A stretch of DNA of 64,000 bases, taken from JBAYIE01 sp041665785 (GTDB lineage Bacteria; Bacteroidota; Bacteroidia; UKL13-3). The notes under the pieces were generated by a model, which had not been told where the DNA came from, did no database searches, and saw only the letters and a program-made list of their open reading frames with translations. Both the position numbers and the translations under genes were made by a program. Position 1 is the stretch's first letter. The number at the start of each line of letters is the position of its first letter. Location of the stretch: contig JBAYIE010000020.1 in the NCBI GenBank assembly GCA_041665785.1, positions 15,281 through 79,280 of the forward strand, in the 5' to 3' direction. Positions 36,799 through 45,304 of this stretch are shown piece after piece.

Positions 36799-38259
36799 AT
36801 GAGTTCCATTTACGATAGATACGAAGCCGTGATCGGGTTAGAGGTTCACGCACAGATGCTGACCAAAAGCAAGGCCTTTTGCAGCGATGCCAACATATAC
36901 GGCGCCCAACCCAATACACAGGTAAGTCCGATTTCGCTCGGACATCCGGGTACGCTTCCAGTGCACAACAAAGAAGCCGTGAAGTATGCCGTTAAGCTGG
37001 GTTTGGCCTGCGGTGCACAAATTGCCCCGATTAATTATTATGCCCGCAAGAATTATTTCTATGCCGACTTACCCAAAGGCTATCAGATTTCGCAGCATAC
37101 CACTCCCATTTGCGAAAACGGACATATTGAAATCAAGCTGAAAGACGGAAGCGTTAAACAAATCGGTTTGATCCGCATACATATGGAAGAAGATACCGGC
37201 AAGAGCATGCACGACCAGGATGTGTACGATACCCTGGTTGACTATAACCGTGCCGGCACTCCCCTGATTGAAATCGTGAGCCATCCCGATATCCGTACCG
37301 GCGAAGAAGCATATCAATTCCTGACTGAGGTTCGCAAACTGGTACGCTACCTCGAGATCTGCGACGGCAATATGGAAGAAGGATCGATGCGCTGCGATGC
37401 CAATGTTTCAGTACGTCCGGTTGGTCGCGAAGAATTCGGTGTGAAAGTGGAAGTAAAAAACATGAACTCCATCCGCAACGTGCAACGTGCCATTGAATTT
37501 GAGATCAAACGGCAGATTGAAGCCATCGAGGCCGGAGAAAAAATTTACCAGGAGACCCGCACCTTTGAAGCCACCAAAGGCGTAACCATCGTAATGCGTA
37601 CAAAGGAAGGCGCCAGCGATTACCGGTATTTCCCGGAACCGGACCTACCGCCTTTGCATATCACCGATGCCTTTATTGAATCGGTAAAAGCCCAGATGCC
37701 GGCCTTGCCCAAAGTGCTTTTTGAAAAATATACCAAAACACATGGCCTCAGCGAATACGATGCGCAGGTACTTACCGAGAGCAAAGACATTGCTGCTTAT
37801 TTTGAACAGATCTTAACCCATACCGGCAATATAAAAGCAGCTGCCAATTGGGTGATGACCCAGGTAAAAGGATACCTGAATGAGCAGGCGATCGATATCA
37901 CCGAATTTCCGTTGCAACCGGCACGTATTGCCGAAATAATCAACCTGATTGATAGCGGAAAAATCAGCAATTCGGCCGCCTCGCAAAAATTGTTTCCGGC
38001 TTTGTTGAACGAGCAGCACAAATCGGCATTGGAAATCGCTGAGCACCTGAATCTGGTGCAGCAAAGCGACTCGGGCGAATTGCGCAAACTGGTTGAACAG
38101 GCCATTGCCTTATTCCCTGATAAAGTTATAGAATACAAAGCCGGAAAAGTATCGCTGATCGGATTGTTTATGGGTGAGGTGATGAAACTGAGCAAGGGCA
38201 AAGCCGACCCCAAAGTGGCCAGTCAACTGGTAAAAGAAGTATTAGACCAACACGCATAA
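36799..38259 (+). CDS. gatB: Asp/Glu-tRNA amidotransferase subunit B
   Basis: 486 aa, full family length. The catalytic GatB_N domain starts YEAVIGLEVHAQMLTKSKAFC and contains the PISLGHPGTLPV, YYARKNYFYADLPKGYQISQ and DYNRAGTPLIEIV signatures. The helical middle domain and the YqeY-like C-terminal tail (KGKADPKVASQLVKEVL) are present. With GatA and GatC (not in the window) it amidates Glu-tRNA(Gln) and/or Asp-tRNA(Asn), GatB providing the kinase/transamidase site. The TlpA-like gene starts one base after its stop, so the two are probably translationally coupled. Confidence 0.96.
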   Translation: MSSIYDRYEAVIGLEVHAQMLTKSKAFCSDANIYGAQPNTQVSPISLGHPGTLPVHNKEAVKYAVKLGLACGAQIAPINYYARKNYFYADLPKGYQISQHTTPICENGHIEIKLKDGSVKQIGLIRIHMEEDTGKSMHDQDVYDTLVDYNRAGTPLIEIVSHPDIRTGEEAYQFLTEVRKLVRYLEICDGNMEEGSMRCDANVSVRPVGREEFGVKVEVKNMNSIRNVQRAIEFEIKRQIEAIEAGEKIYQETRTFEATKGVTIVMRTKEGASDYRYFPEPDLPPLHITDAFIESVKAQMPALPKVLFEKYTKTHGLSEYDAQVLTESKDIAAYFEQILTHTGNIKAAANWVMTQVKGYLNEQAIDITEFPLQPARIAEIINLIDSGKISNSAASQKLFPALLNEQHKSALEIAEHLNLVQQSDSGELRKLVEQAIALFPDKVIEYKAGKVSLIGLFMGEVMKLSKGKADPKVASQLVKEVLDQHA

Positions 38260-38260
38260 T

Positions 38261-39373
38261 ATGAGAAATTTCTTTTTAGCATTTATTGCCTTATTCCTTT
38301 ATGGTGCGTGCAGTAAAGAAACAGAACGCAGTGGTTTTGTGGTACGCGGGACCCTTAAAAACGCCACCGAAAAACGCATCACGCTGAACGAGCTTACTCC
38401 CAAAGGATTGATCCTGCTCGATACAGCCACACTGGGAGCCGACGGTAGTTTTGAACTCACCGGAAAAGTAACCGAGAAAACTTTTTGCGTGATCAATATG
38501 GCATCGGGCAGTGTGGTGCTGGTAATTGATACCGCTTCGGAAATTGCAGTTTCGCTCGACGCAAAAACACCCGATGTGTATGGCATCAACGGATCGGACG
38601 AAAGTGAAGAGCTGCGCCAGCTATTGCAAATCAACTCGACCTATATACGCCAGGTCAAGCAAATTGAAGACCGCTATGCATCGTATGGCAACGATGTGCC
38701 TCCTCCATCGGTGCAGGATCAGATTCGTAAGGATTACGATTCGGTGATGCTGGCCCGCAAAGCGGAGTTGCAACAATATGTATTGCAACATACCCAATCC
38801 ATTGTAGCGTATTTTGCCACCAATTTTCTGATGCCCGAAAGCGATTTTGCTTTTATGGAAACGGTAGATAAAACCTTATACAACCGGTTCAATCAATCGC
38901 GCTATGCGCGTGAGCACCATGCACGGGTAGAGAAACTGCGCCGTACGGCCGAAGGCCAGGCCGCTCCCGATATTGTATTGCCCGATCCTTACGGCAAAAC
39001 CATTGCCCTCTCGGCCCTGCGCGGCAAATATATCCTGGTCGATTTCTGGGCCTCGTGGTGCCGCCCCTGCCGCGAAGAAAGTCCCAACCTGGTAAAACTC
39101 TATAACCGTTTTAAAACCTACGGCTTCGATATTTTAAGCGTGTCGCTCGACGATAACCGCGAGGCATGGACCAAAGCCATCAACGACGACGGGTTGCTTT
39201 GGAACCACGTATCGGATCTCAAAAAATGGAACTCATCTGTTGTAGAACAATACAGCATAGAAGGCATACCCTTTACCCTGCTGCTCAATAAAGACGGACT
39301 GATTATTGGCAAAAACCTGCGGGGTGAAGCTTTGAGCAAACGTGTGGAAGAAGCGATACGGCAAGGGTTGTAA
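38261..39373 (+). CDS. TlpA-like thioredoxin-fold lipoprotein (DUF4369-type N-domain)
   Basis: 370 aa. A lipoprotein signal ends LYGAC with C17 as lipid anchor. Residues ~25-115 form a beta-rich DUF4369-like domain (GFVVRGTLKNATEKRITLNEL), a helical linker follows (~115-230), and the C-terminal thioredoxin fold (~233-370) carries the active-site pair C267/C270 (WASWCRPC) and cis-Pro loop EGIPFTLLL. Such proteins reduce disulphides in the periplasm, for example during cytochrome c maturation; here it is an envelope-anchored thiol-disulphide oxidoreductase of unknown client. It follows gatB directly and is closed by a strong terminator. Confidence 0.92.
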   Translation: MRNFFLAFIALFLYGACSKETERSGFVVRGTLKNATEKRITLNELTPKGLILLDTATLGADGSFELTGKVTEKTFCVINMASGSVVLVIDTASEIAVSLDAKTPDVYGINGSDESEELRQLLQINSTYIRQVKQIEDRYASYGNDVPPPSVQDQIRKDYDSVMLARKAELQQYVLQHTQSIVAYFATNFLMPESDFAFMETVDKTLYNRFNQSRYAREHHARVEKLRRTAEGQAAPDIVLPDPYGKTIALSALRGKYILVDFWASWCRPCREESPNLVKLYNRFKTYGFDILSVSLDDNREAWTKAINDDGLLWNHVSDLKKWNSSVVEQYSIEGIPFTLLLNKDGLIIGKNLRGEALSKRVEEAIRQGL

Positions 39374-39383
39374 CTGCATGAAT

Positions 39384-39415
39384 AAAAAAACGCCACTCTC
39401 TTGGGTGGCGTTTTT
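39384..39415. terminator. Rho-independent terminator, bidirectional
   Basis: A6-7 tract, stem CGCCAC (39391-39396), 8-base loop, GTGGCG (39405-39410) and T5. A- and T-tracts on both sides let it act for the plus-strand gatB/TlpA unit and for the minus-strand genes arriving from 40.8 kb. Confidence 0.85.
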
Positions 39416-39514
39416 GTTTAAATCATTCTGCAAACTGGGCTGAAATTTTTCGGCTCAGCAAAACCAGGAGAATCAAAAATTTACGTTTCATAGGTTGGTT
39501 GATTAAAAGGTGAT

Positions 39515-40792
39515 TCACTTGATTATATCCGGGAATTTATAACAATTCAGGTATTTACCATCCTGCACATAGAAGCAGCGTTTGGCTTCGTTGATGGCGA
39601 CACCTTCTCCAACTGTAGAAGTATCATCAACTATTTTTTGAATAAAAATAATTCTTCCATCGTAGATATCTAAGATCATAATATTTCTATGTAAAGTCAA
39701 GAATAGGTAGTGCTTATATAAATTAACATCGTTAAACCCAAAAAACAACCATGCTTTTTCAGGAATCTCGAAGTCTTGCCTCCATACTAAATCCCCATTA
39801 GTATTGCTTAATGCTATTATTGGACTATTGTTAGCACAAATCACAATTACTTTCTCTTGATATGAAAATATATTAACGCCATAATCATTCAATTTTTTCT
39901 TCCAAATAATATCACCAGTTTCAATATCAAAAGTTACCAAATAGAAAAAACCATCCGTTCCTGTAGCAAATTGATAAAGCTTTCCATTTATAATTTTTGA
40001 GTCTCTTTGATCAAATTGATCAAATTCGCTTGAATAATCTTTATTCCAAATGATTCTTTTCTCAGTCAAATTATAACAAGCTAATTGAACAAGTCGATTT
40101 TGAAATGAAGTGTAGCTTACCAATGTAATGTATGCTAATTGATTTCCATTAATTCCTTCATAGAATGAAATCGATGACTCAGAAATTTTATCATGTAATT
40201 TAAGCGTGTCGAAATGTTGATAACAAAGCTCCCAATAGGGAGATTCTGGTACCGTACGAAAAAGGTGAAATGAATAGCGCCCCTTTTCACCTTGAAATCC
40301 ATGATATACATGTTTATCATTTGAACTATATAATGCTGTACTACCATACATAGTATCATAAAAATGCTTCCAATTGGTCATTCCTGTTATTAAATCAAAG
40401 GAATATGTTGCATTCCAATTACTCAGAATCAATGAGTTATCAATTACTTCACGTGATCGGTTACTAAATCCTGATTCATTTCGAAGATAATCATCCCATT
40501 TCCAAATTATATTACCAGTATTTCCATCAAATAACTCAAAACACTCTCTATTTGGACTTGCACTAGTTCCCCAAAAACTCACAACAATGTTGCCTTCTGC
40601 ATTAATTATCGGAGATGCAATTTGTGCCGTTTGAGAATCAGGAGAAATCGGTTTGCGCCATATCAATTTACAAGTTGAATCAATTTCTTTAGGTTGATTG
40701 ATCATGTTTGTTCTCAATTTTTCCTTTTTGCAGGCAAAGCATATTGATCCTAGCATTACATACACCAAAATCAAAAATTTTACTTGTGACAT
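39515..40792 (-). CDS. PQQ-like beta-propeller lipoprotein
   Basis: 425 aa. The N-terminus (MSQVKFLILVYVMLGSICFAC) is a likely lipoprotein signal with Cys at 21. The mature chain has propeller-blade repeats of the PQQ-like type, visible as F.L..G...WK: LFDGNTGNIIWKWDDYL, FDLITGMTNWKH, FDIETGDIIWKKKL and LSNTNGDLVWRQDF. These blades bind proteins or carbohydrates, or act as scaffolds; no enzyme motif is seen. The gene is AT-rich with more AAA/ATT-type codons than the flanking gatB region, and lies 2 bases after the interrupted lipase-like gene, so it belongs to an AT-rich block that may be recently acquired. Confidence 0.8.
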   Translation of the reverse strand: MSQVKFLILVYVMLGSICFACKKEKLRTNMINQPKEIDSTCKLIWRKPISPDSQTAQIASPIINAEGNIVVSFWGTSASPNRECFELFDGNTGNIIWKWDDYLRNESGFSNRSREVIDNSLILSNWNATYSFDLITGMTNWKHFYDTMYGSTALYSSNDKHVYHGFQGEKGRYSFHLFRTVPESPYWELCYQHFDTLKLHDKISESSISFYEGINGNQLAYITLVSYTSFQNRLVQLACYNLTEKRIIWNKDYSSEFDQFDQRDSKIINGKLYQFATGTDGFFYLVTFDIETGDIIWKKKLNDYGVNIFSYQEKVIVICANNSPIIALSNTNGDLVWRQDFEIPEKAWLFFGFNDVNLYKHYLFLTLHRNIMILDIYDGRIIFIQKIVDDTSTVGEGVAINEAKRCFYVQDGKYLNCYKFPDIIK

Positions 40793-40794
40793 AA

Positions 40795-41625
40795 TTAACG
40801 CTTTTCAGTTCTGAAAAATTTATGATAATCGCCATTGTAGAGCTTGAATAAAAGATTCTTTGTAGCTGAACTATTTATCATTTGAGAATGATTTTGTTCT
40901 TTTAAATGTACAACAAATCTTGGTTTATTAAAATCGTGCAAAGGAATTTCAGCTCCAGCCGATTCAGATAATATCAATCCATCGTTTGGGTAATCGGCAT
41001 ATTTTCTAACAGCTATCTTACTGGACAGTTCAATTCTCTTGCAATAGTAAGGTTCAAGTCCTAAATACCCAATATAAGAAGTAGTTTTTGGCAATGCTTT
41101 AAATTTTTCATCCACTTTTATCATATTTGGTTTAGACTCATACTGCCAAACTGTTTTACCATTATTTGAACTACAAAAATTAATTACTTCGCTTAATAAA
41201 AAGTACTCAGTACTTGTGTTAACTTTCGATCCGGTAATCATTATTTTATAGTAATCATTAGAATTCTTCATCCATAATAAAGCTCCATGATATGCATTCA
41301 TACTCATCTCGTAACCTTTAACCTTATTCAAAGTTTTTGCCATATCTTGAAGTAGATCTACACCCGTTGCCATAAACTCAAGAAAGCTACTCCAGGCAAC
41401 TATTGACTTTTGCGATTCCTTTGATAACTTCTCACGCTCCTGCTGATTTCTCATATACAAATACGAGATATAAGAGCTAACCTTTCTTTCTAATACATCA
41501 TCATTGTCATAATTAAAGGCTAATTTTTGATTACTAATATCATCTTCACCCATATTTTGAACACTTGACATAAATTTCCAAAACACTGGTTCAGTTTCTA
41601 CTCCATATACTTGAACGAAAGGCAC
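40795..41625 (-). CDS. C-terminal part of interrupted lipase-like protein
   Basis: 276 codons from a GTG at 41625. The frame continues upstream without a break to the TAA at 41679-41677 that ends the lipase-like gene: the 17 codons between (beginning TNENGQHIEGLSEHILKV) are open and in the same frame. The segment begins PFVQVYGVETEPVFWKF, a type of motif that follows the hydrolase fold in related two-part proteins, so it is most simply the missing C-terminal half (about 290 aa) of one ~607-codon gene. No signal peptide, no recognised domain and no T9SS domain. Independent translation from GTG is possible but less likely. Confidence 0.6.
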   Translation of the reverse strand: MPFVQVYGVETEPVFWKFMSSVQNMGEDDISNQKLAFNYDNDDVLERKVSSYISYLYMRNQQEREKLSKESQKSIVAWSSFLEFMATGVDLLQDMAKTLNKVKGYEMSMNAYHGALLWMKNSNDYYKIMITGSKVNTSTEYFLLSEVINFCSSNNGKTVWQYESKPNMIKVDEKFKALPKTTSYIGYLGLEPYYCKRIELSSKIAVRKYADYPNDGLILSESAGAEIPLHDFNKPRFVVHLKEQNHSQMINSSATKNLLFKLYNGDYHKFFRTEKR

Positions 41626-41676
41626 TTTTAAAATATGCTCGGATAATCCCTCAATATGTTGACCATTTTCATTTGT

Positions 41677-42618
41677 TTAACCCTCCAAAAAAGAAGACCC
41701 AACTGCATAGTCTTTCGTAGTTCTTTTTTGAAATTTGTCTAGAACAATTGGAACGACAAAACCTGACAATCCAGAACAAGAGGAATTTAATATTGAATTA
41801 ATTGCGTCATCTTTTATCACGAGTCTTGTAATAAAACTTTCATTAATTTTATCAATTAACGCTGGCTTTGACAGGCTTATACATGCATCTTTCAAGAATG
41901 GCTCAAGCTTATTTCCCATTTCTTTACGAGTGTTATTAATGACTTTTGCACCTGTATGAGGAGTACCAAATGTTACTAAACCATGTGCATAATATTCATA
42001 AGCATTAGGTTCCTTTTCCATTTTTCTTAACCATTCTCTTGCTACAATTCCACCTTGACTATGAGCAATAATAAAATCAAATTCTGTATGCTTATCCTGT
42101 ATACCACGTGCATTATTTGCATAATTTTGAGCAGCAACAGTTATACCGAAGTCTTCAGAATATGATTGAGTACTACCATAAGTTCCGAAATTTTGTGAGT
42201 TAACTTTATATGCAGGGAAGTTAACTTCACTATTCCCATATTGGGAGGCCATTGCTGGTAAATTCCACGTTGAAGTATTTCCACCTAAACCGTGAATCCA
42301 ATAAATGTTCTTATCACCGTCCATTTTACCGTATCTTTTCTCTGAAGTATCTATCGGTAACTTCTCATAAAATTCTGGAGAAGCAATACCAACTGAATCC
42401 ACCTTAGTAAAAGACATTATACCCAAGCCTTCTCTATAACAAGGATCATTATTGCTAAAGTTATTTAATAAAAACTTTCTATAAGATATTTCCATCATAA
42501 CTGAATCTTGGCGGAAGAAAAAAACAGTGTCTATTGACTCTTCTTGAGCGAATGCGACTTGATTCTTTAACAAAGTAGAGAGAATTATCAAAGATGTTAA
42601 TTTTATAAGTGTTTTCAT
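41677..42618 (-). CDS. Lipase-like alpha/beta hydrolase, N-terminal part (cut by in-frame stop)
   Basis: 313 aa. Signal peptide (MKTLIKLTSLIILSTLLKNQVAFAQ). An alpha/beta-hydrolase domain begins near IYWIHGLGGNTSTWN (oxyanion loop HGLGG), with the nucleophile elbow IIAHSQGG and a following VTFGTPHTGAKV motif typical of lipases and PGAP1-like hydrolases. The reading frame ends at TAA 41677-41679 soon after a DYAVGSSFLEG stretch, and the same frame continues open for another ~293 codons. A catalytic Asp and His would normally lie in that region. It is preceded by a T9SS cargo gene 11 bases upstream. Probably a disrupted gene or, less likely, one read through. Confidence 0.75.
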   Translation of the reverse strand: MKTLIKLTSLIILSTLLKNQVAFAQEESIDTVFFFRQDSVMMEISYRKFLLNNFSNNDPCYREGLGIMSFTKVDSVGIASPEFYEKLPIDTSEKRYGKMDGDKNIYWIHGLGGNTSTWNLPAMASQYGNSEVNFPAYKVNSQNFGTYGSTQSYSEDFGITVAAQNYANNARGIQDKHTEFDFIIAHSQGGIVAREWLRKMEKEPNAYEYYAHGLVTFGTPHTGAKVINNTRKEMGNKLEPFLKDACISLSKPALIDKINESFITRLVIKDDAINSILNSSCSGLSGFVVPIVLDKFQKRTTKDYAVGSSFLEG

Positions 42619-42629
42619 AGGTGTATGTT

Positions 42630-43655
42630 TTAATTTTTAATAAAATGAGTGGTCAATACAGATTGCGAAGTAGTAACGCGCAGTACATAATGCCCGGCCA
42701 CTTCGCCTGAAATATCCACTGTAAAATTTGCTGAGGCAGGAATAGGTAAAGTGATGAGTTGATTAGTCAGTACATGGATTACTGCTACTCCAGAAACCTG
42801 ACTTTGAGATGCTAAATTCACCTTAACTGAAAAATGTCCGTCGTTTGGATTCGGTGAAATGCTTATTGACTCAGATTGAGTCATAGCTTTTTCGATAAGT
42901 TTACCAGGATCCTGAATAACATAATCATATAAATGAGAAAGCGTTACTTCTGTAATGCATGGTCCGTTGTACGATCTGATTACCCTTTCGTGTTTATTAA
43001 CCGTCAGTAAAAAGCCTTGTCCTTCAAAGGGTGTATACCCCAATGTTCGGGTGTTTTTATAACCATCTCCATCGGTCCATGCGTTGGTAATGGTGAATAC
43101 CGATTTATCGAAAACAGTTGACATGTCTTCGTGAGAAATACGAAAAGACTCTTCATTTAATCTTTCAATCGTGATTCCATCTACAAAAGATAATTGCGGA
43201 AGTGAATCCGGCAGAGAAGGAAATTCTTTTAATCCCGGATGATACCCTTCGTTGCTGATACTCATTTTTTCAGCTTCTGCTTCAGCGCGTTGCTCTTCTG
43301 AAAAAGGTTCAGATGAAACAATGCTTCCATCTTTTCCATACATGATACTTTGCGTACCATCGTAAGCAAATTTCCGGGCCAGATTCATCCAGGGTGCTTC
43401 GTCGCTGATACTGTCGAGGGTTACTTCCAATAAAGAGTTGTACTGCGGATCAATTACGCGGTGCACCGTTTTGTCGGTGAACGTTAACCGGTACTTGAAT
43501 TTTTCCATTTCGTTGATACTGTCAAGCATATTGTCTTCGACAACGCCATAACGGTACTCCGTTTCCTTGTGCGACTCTTCATACAATACAGATTGTGCTT
43601 GTGCTAACAGGGGGCTCATTAAGACGCCCATTAGCAGATGTTTTAAAATTTTCAT
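42630..43655 (-). CDS. T9SS-secreted protein of unknown function
   Basis: 341 aa from the ATG at 43655, which gives a proper signal peptide (MKILKHLLMGVLMSPLLAQAQ); longer starts would overlap the divergent HTH gene. The middle part (about 20-255) has no recognised domain and is acidic, with many Glu/Asp/Ser. The C-terminus is a T9SS type A sorting domain starting ISPNPNDGHFSVKV and ending TTHFIKN. The protein is therefore exported across the outer membrane and probably surface-attached or released. It is likely co-transcribed with the lipase-like gene 11 bases downstream; both begin directly after a similar short leader. Confidence 0.8.
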   Translation of the reverse strand: MKILKHLLMGVLMSPLLAQAQSVLYEESHKETEYRYGVVEDNMLDSINEMEKFKYRLTFTDKTVHRVIDPQYNSLLEVTLDSISDEAPWMNLARKFAYDGTQSIMYGKDGSIVSSEPFSEEQRAEAEAEKMSISNEGYHPGLKEFPSLPDSLPQLSFVDGITIERLNEESFRISHEDMSTVFDKSVFTITNAWTDGDGYKNTRTLGYTPFEGQGFLLTVNKHERVIRSYNGPCITEVTLSHLYDYVIQDPGKLIEKAMTQSESISISPNPNDGHFSVKVNLASQSQVSGVAVIHVLTNQLITLPIPASANFTVDISGEVAGHYVLRVTTSQSVLTTHFIKN

Positions 43656-43761
43656 AGGTGTTGAATTAATTGAGAAACAAATTTTAAGAAATTTTTGACA
43701 AGGCATTATTTGATTCCCGAATGTTCTTATTAAATTCGTTGTACTAATAAATGCACCGCCT

Positions 43762-44112
43762 ATGGAAAGCAAGGTTATTGGAAACTACTTGAAGGCTATA
43801 CGCCTTAAAAAAGGGTACTCCGAGGAGTACGTGAGCTTTAAGCTCAACATCAGTCAAAGCACCATCAGCAATTTCGAGAACGGAAAAATCAAAATGGACA
43901 TACGCCGTTTGGTTCAGTTCTGCGAGGTTCTGGATATTCATATCCAGGAGCTGGTGAATTTTTTTCTGGCACAAAGCGAGGAGCACAAGACTTCGCCTTT
44001 GGTGATTACTTCGCATCATGTTGAAACGCCTCAAATGCTGGTTCAGCGTTTGGAGAAAATTGAGCAGCAGATTGCCAAGCAAAACCAATTGTTGCTGCGT
44101 TTGCTGGAATAG
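43762..44112 (+). CDS. XRE-family helix-turn-helix regulator
   Basis: 116 aa. The HTH_3 domain covers residues ~5-62 (IGNYLKAIRLKKGYSEEYVSFKLNISQSTISNFENGKIKMDIRRLVQFCEVLDIHIQEL), with the recognition helix at SQSTISNFENG. The C-terminal ~50 residues form a short coiled coil (MLVQRLEKIEQQIAKQNQLLLRLLE), probably for dimerisation. It is divergent from the T9SS cargo gene ending at 43655 and is a plausible regulator of the minus-strand block. The first interspersed hairpin repeat begins 7 bases after its stop. Confidence 0.88.
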   Translation: MESKVIGNYLKAIRLKKGYSEEYVSFKLNISQSTISNFENGKIKMDIRRLVQFCEVLDIHIQELVNFFLAQSEEHKTSPLVITSHHVETPQMLVQRLEKIEQQIAKQNQLLLRLLE

Positions 44113-44119
44113 GCAGAGG

Positions 44120-44145
44120 CACACGGACAGAAAGTCCGCGTGAAC
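44120..44145 (+). repeat. Interspersed hairpin repeat, copy a
   Basis: CACACGGACAG then AAAGTCCGCGTGAAC. Member of the 44-49 kb family (consensus CACACGGACT, 3-base loop, AGTCCGCGTG, then AACGG); one stem mismatch (ACT to ACA). Confidence 0.75.
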
Positions 44146-44199
44146 TGGTACCGGTTTTCATGCAGGAATACTAACTTGCATTAAACTTTTCAACGCATC

Positions 44200-45105
44200 A
44201 TGAAAACCTTTAGCCTTGTATTGGCTTTGTGGGCCATTACCTTTCATACCGGGGCGCAAACCCCGGCTGACTATTTTTTGCCTTTGTGTAACGGCAATTA
44301 CAACCAATTGCATACCGATGGCAACGGTACTTTTATGGCCCGGCATACCTATTACCGCGTAATGTGGGACGAAACGGTGAGCAGCGATACCTATTATTTT
44401 CTCAAAGGGTATTCAATTGAAGATTCGAATCAAACCGATACCCAAACCTTTCAATGCATCTGGTTGCAGCGTACCGCACAGGGAGAAATCATGATGGCTG
44501 CTGTAGACTATACCAATTCGGGTTTGCTCGACTCGGCAACAATTCTGATTCCGCCCATACCCTATCTGAGTACTGAAATGCTCACACCGGGTTATGTGCG
44601 CGACTATACTATTGCAGGTAATATAAACGGACGCGATTCGGTGATCAGCAATACCGAAACGGTTGGTACGTATCAAAATTGTTTAAAAATACGTACTACC
44701 CGGTTTCAGAATATTGCTCCGGTGTTGATTGAGGATTTTTATTATGCTGCCGGTGTCGGGTATGTAAAAATTGAACGACTTTTCCCGGCTGCCGAAACCC
44801 ATGTTGCCTCGTGGTTCAATAACCGCTCGGTGAATTGTTATACGGGTATCGACGAAAAGGTACCTTCAGCTGAATTCAACCTTTACCCTAATCCCGCCCA
44901 TGCATCGGTAAACGTGCAATGCCCGTATCCACCGCAAGCCGGAACAATGCTTGAATTGTGTGATGCATTGGGAAAACAACACATGCGCTATGCATTAATT
45001 AATAAACAAGAAAACCTTCCCTTGCATTTGCCTGAAGGAATTTATTTCTATTCGATTTATAATGAGAGTGGGATTTTAAAACAAGGAAGAGTTTTAATAC
45101 AATAA
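44200..45105 (+). CDS. T9SS-secreted protein of unknown function
   Basis: 301 aa. Signal peptide MKTFSLVLALWAITFHTGAQ. The middle ~200 residues have no recognised domain but contain paired features such as YYFLKGYSIEDSN and CLKIRTTRFQNIAPVLIEDFYYAAGVGYVKIE, a pattern seen in many Bacteroidota secreted proteins that measure out beta-sandwich folds. The C-terminal T9SS type A sorting domain starts FNLYPNPAHASVNV and ends ILKQGRVLIQ. The very end of the gene is duplicated downstream together with a hairpin repeat (see 45071-45278). Confidence 0.82.
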   Translation: MKTFSLVLALWAITFHTGAQTPADYFLPLCNGNYNQLHTDGNGTFMARHTYYRVMWDETVSSDTYYFLKGYSIEDSNQTDTQTFQCIWLQRTAQGEIMMAAVDYTNSGLLDSATILIPPIPYLSTEMLTPGYVRDYTIAGNINGRDSVISNTETVGTYQNCLKIRTTRFQNIAPVLIEDFYYAAGVGYVKIERLFPAAETHVASWFNNRSVNCYTGIDEKVPSAEFNLYPNPAHASVNVQCPYPPQAGTMLELCDALGKQHMRYALINKQENLPLHLPEGIYFYSIYNESGILKQGRVLIQ

Positions 45106-45147
45106 ATCCTGGTTTTATTAAGCGTGAGCTTCATAGCAAGGTAAACC

Positions 45148-45175
45148 CACACGGACTGCAAGTCCGCGTGAACGG
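45148..45175 (+). repeat. Interspersed hairpin repeat, copy b
   Basis: CACACGGACT, loop GCA, AGTCCGCGTG, AACGG. Full-length copy of the family, in the first half of the 103-bp duplication. Confidence 0.8.
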
Positions 45176-45250
45176 ATTATAAAACGGGGAAGAATCTTAG
45201 TACAATAAATCTTGCATTTATTCGGCATGAGCTTTATCGCAAAAGAAAAC

Positions 45251-45278
45251 CACACGGACTGCAAGTCCGCGTGAACGG
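45251..45278 (+). repeat. Interspersed hairpin repeat, copy c
   Basis: Same sequence as copy b, in the second half of the duplication, followed by the short GTGAACGGC tandem run to 45306. Confidence 0.8.
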
Positions 45279-45304
45279 CGTGAACGGCTTGAACGGCGCG
45301 AACG

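Larger units (their letters stand above)
45071..45278 (+). repeat. Diverged ~103-bp tandem duplication of gene end plus hairpin repeat
   Basis: Copy 1 is 45071-45173 and copy 2 is 45174-45278. Each contains the last ~11 codons of a T9SS sorting domain (ILKQGRVLIQ-stop in the gene; IIKRGRILVQ-stop in the copy), an AATAAATC.TG..TTTATT spacer and one CACACGGACT hairpin (45148-45175 and 45251-45278). The second copy lacks the rest of the gene. The right edge runs into three further GTGAACGGC-like 9-mers (45271-45306). Confidence 0.75.

Noticed and set aside
39424..39491. Signal-peptide-like minus-strand peptide starting MKR at 39491
   Set aside because: The ATG frame stops after five codons; a hydrophobic signal-like stretch appears only after a frame change, so at most it is a broken remnant.
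43656..43772. N-terminal extension of the T9SS protein gene to 43772
   Set aside because: It would overlap the divergent HTH gene and hide a clean signal peptide starting at 43655.
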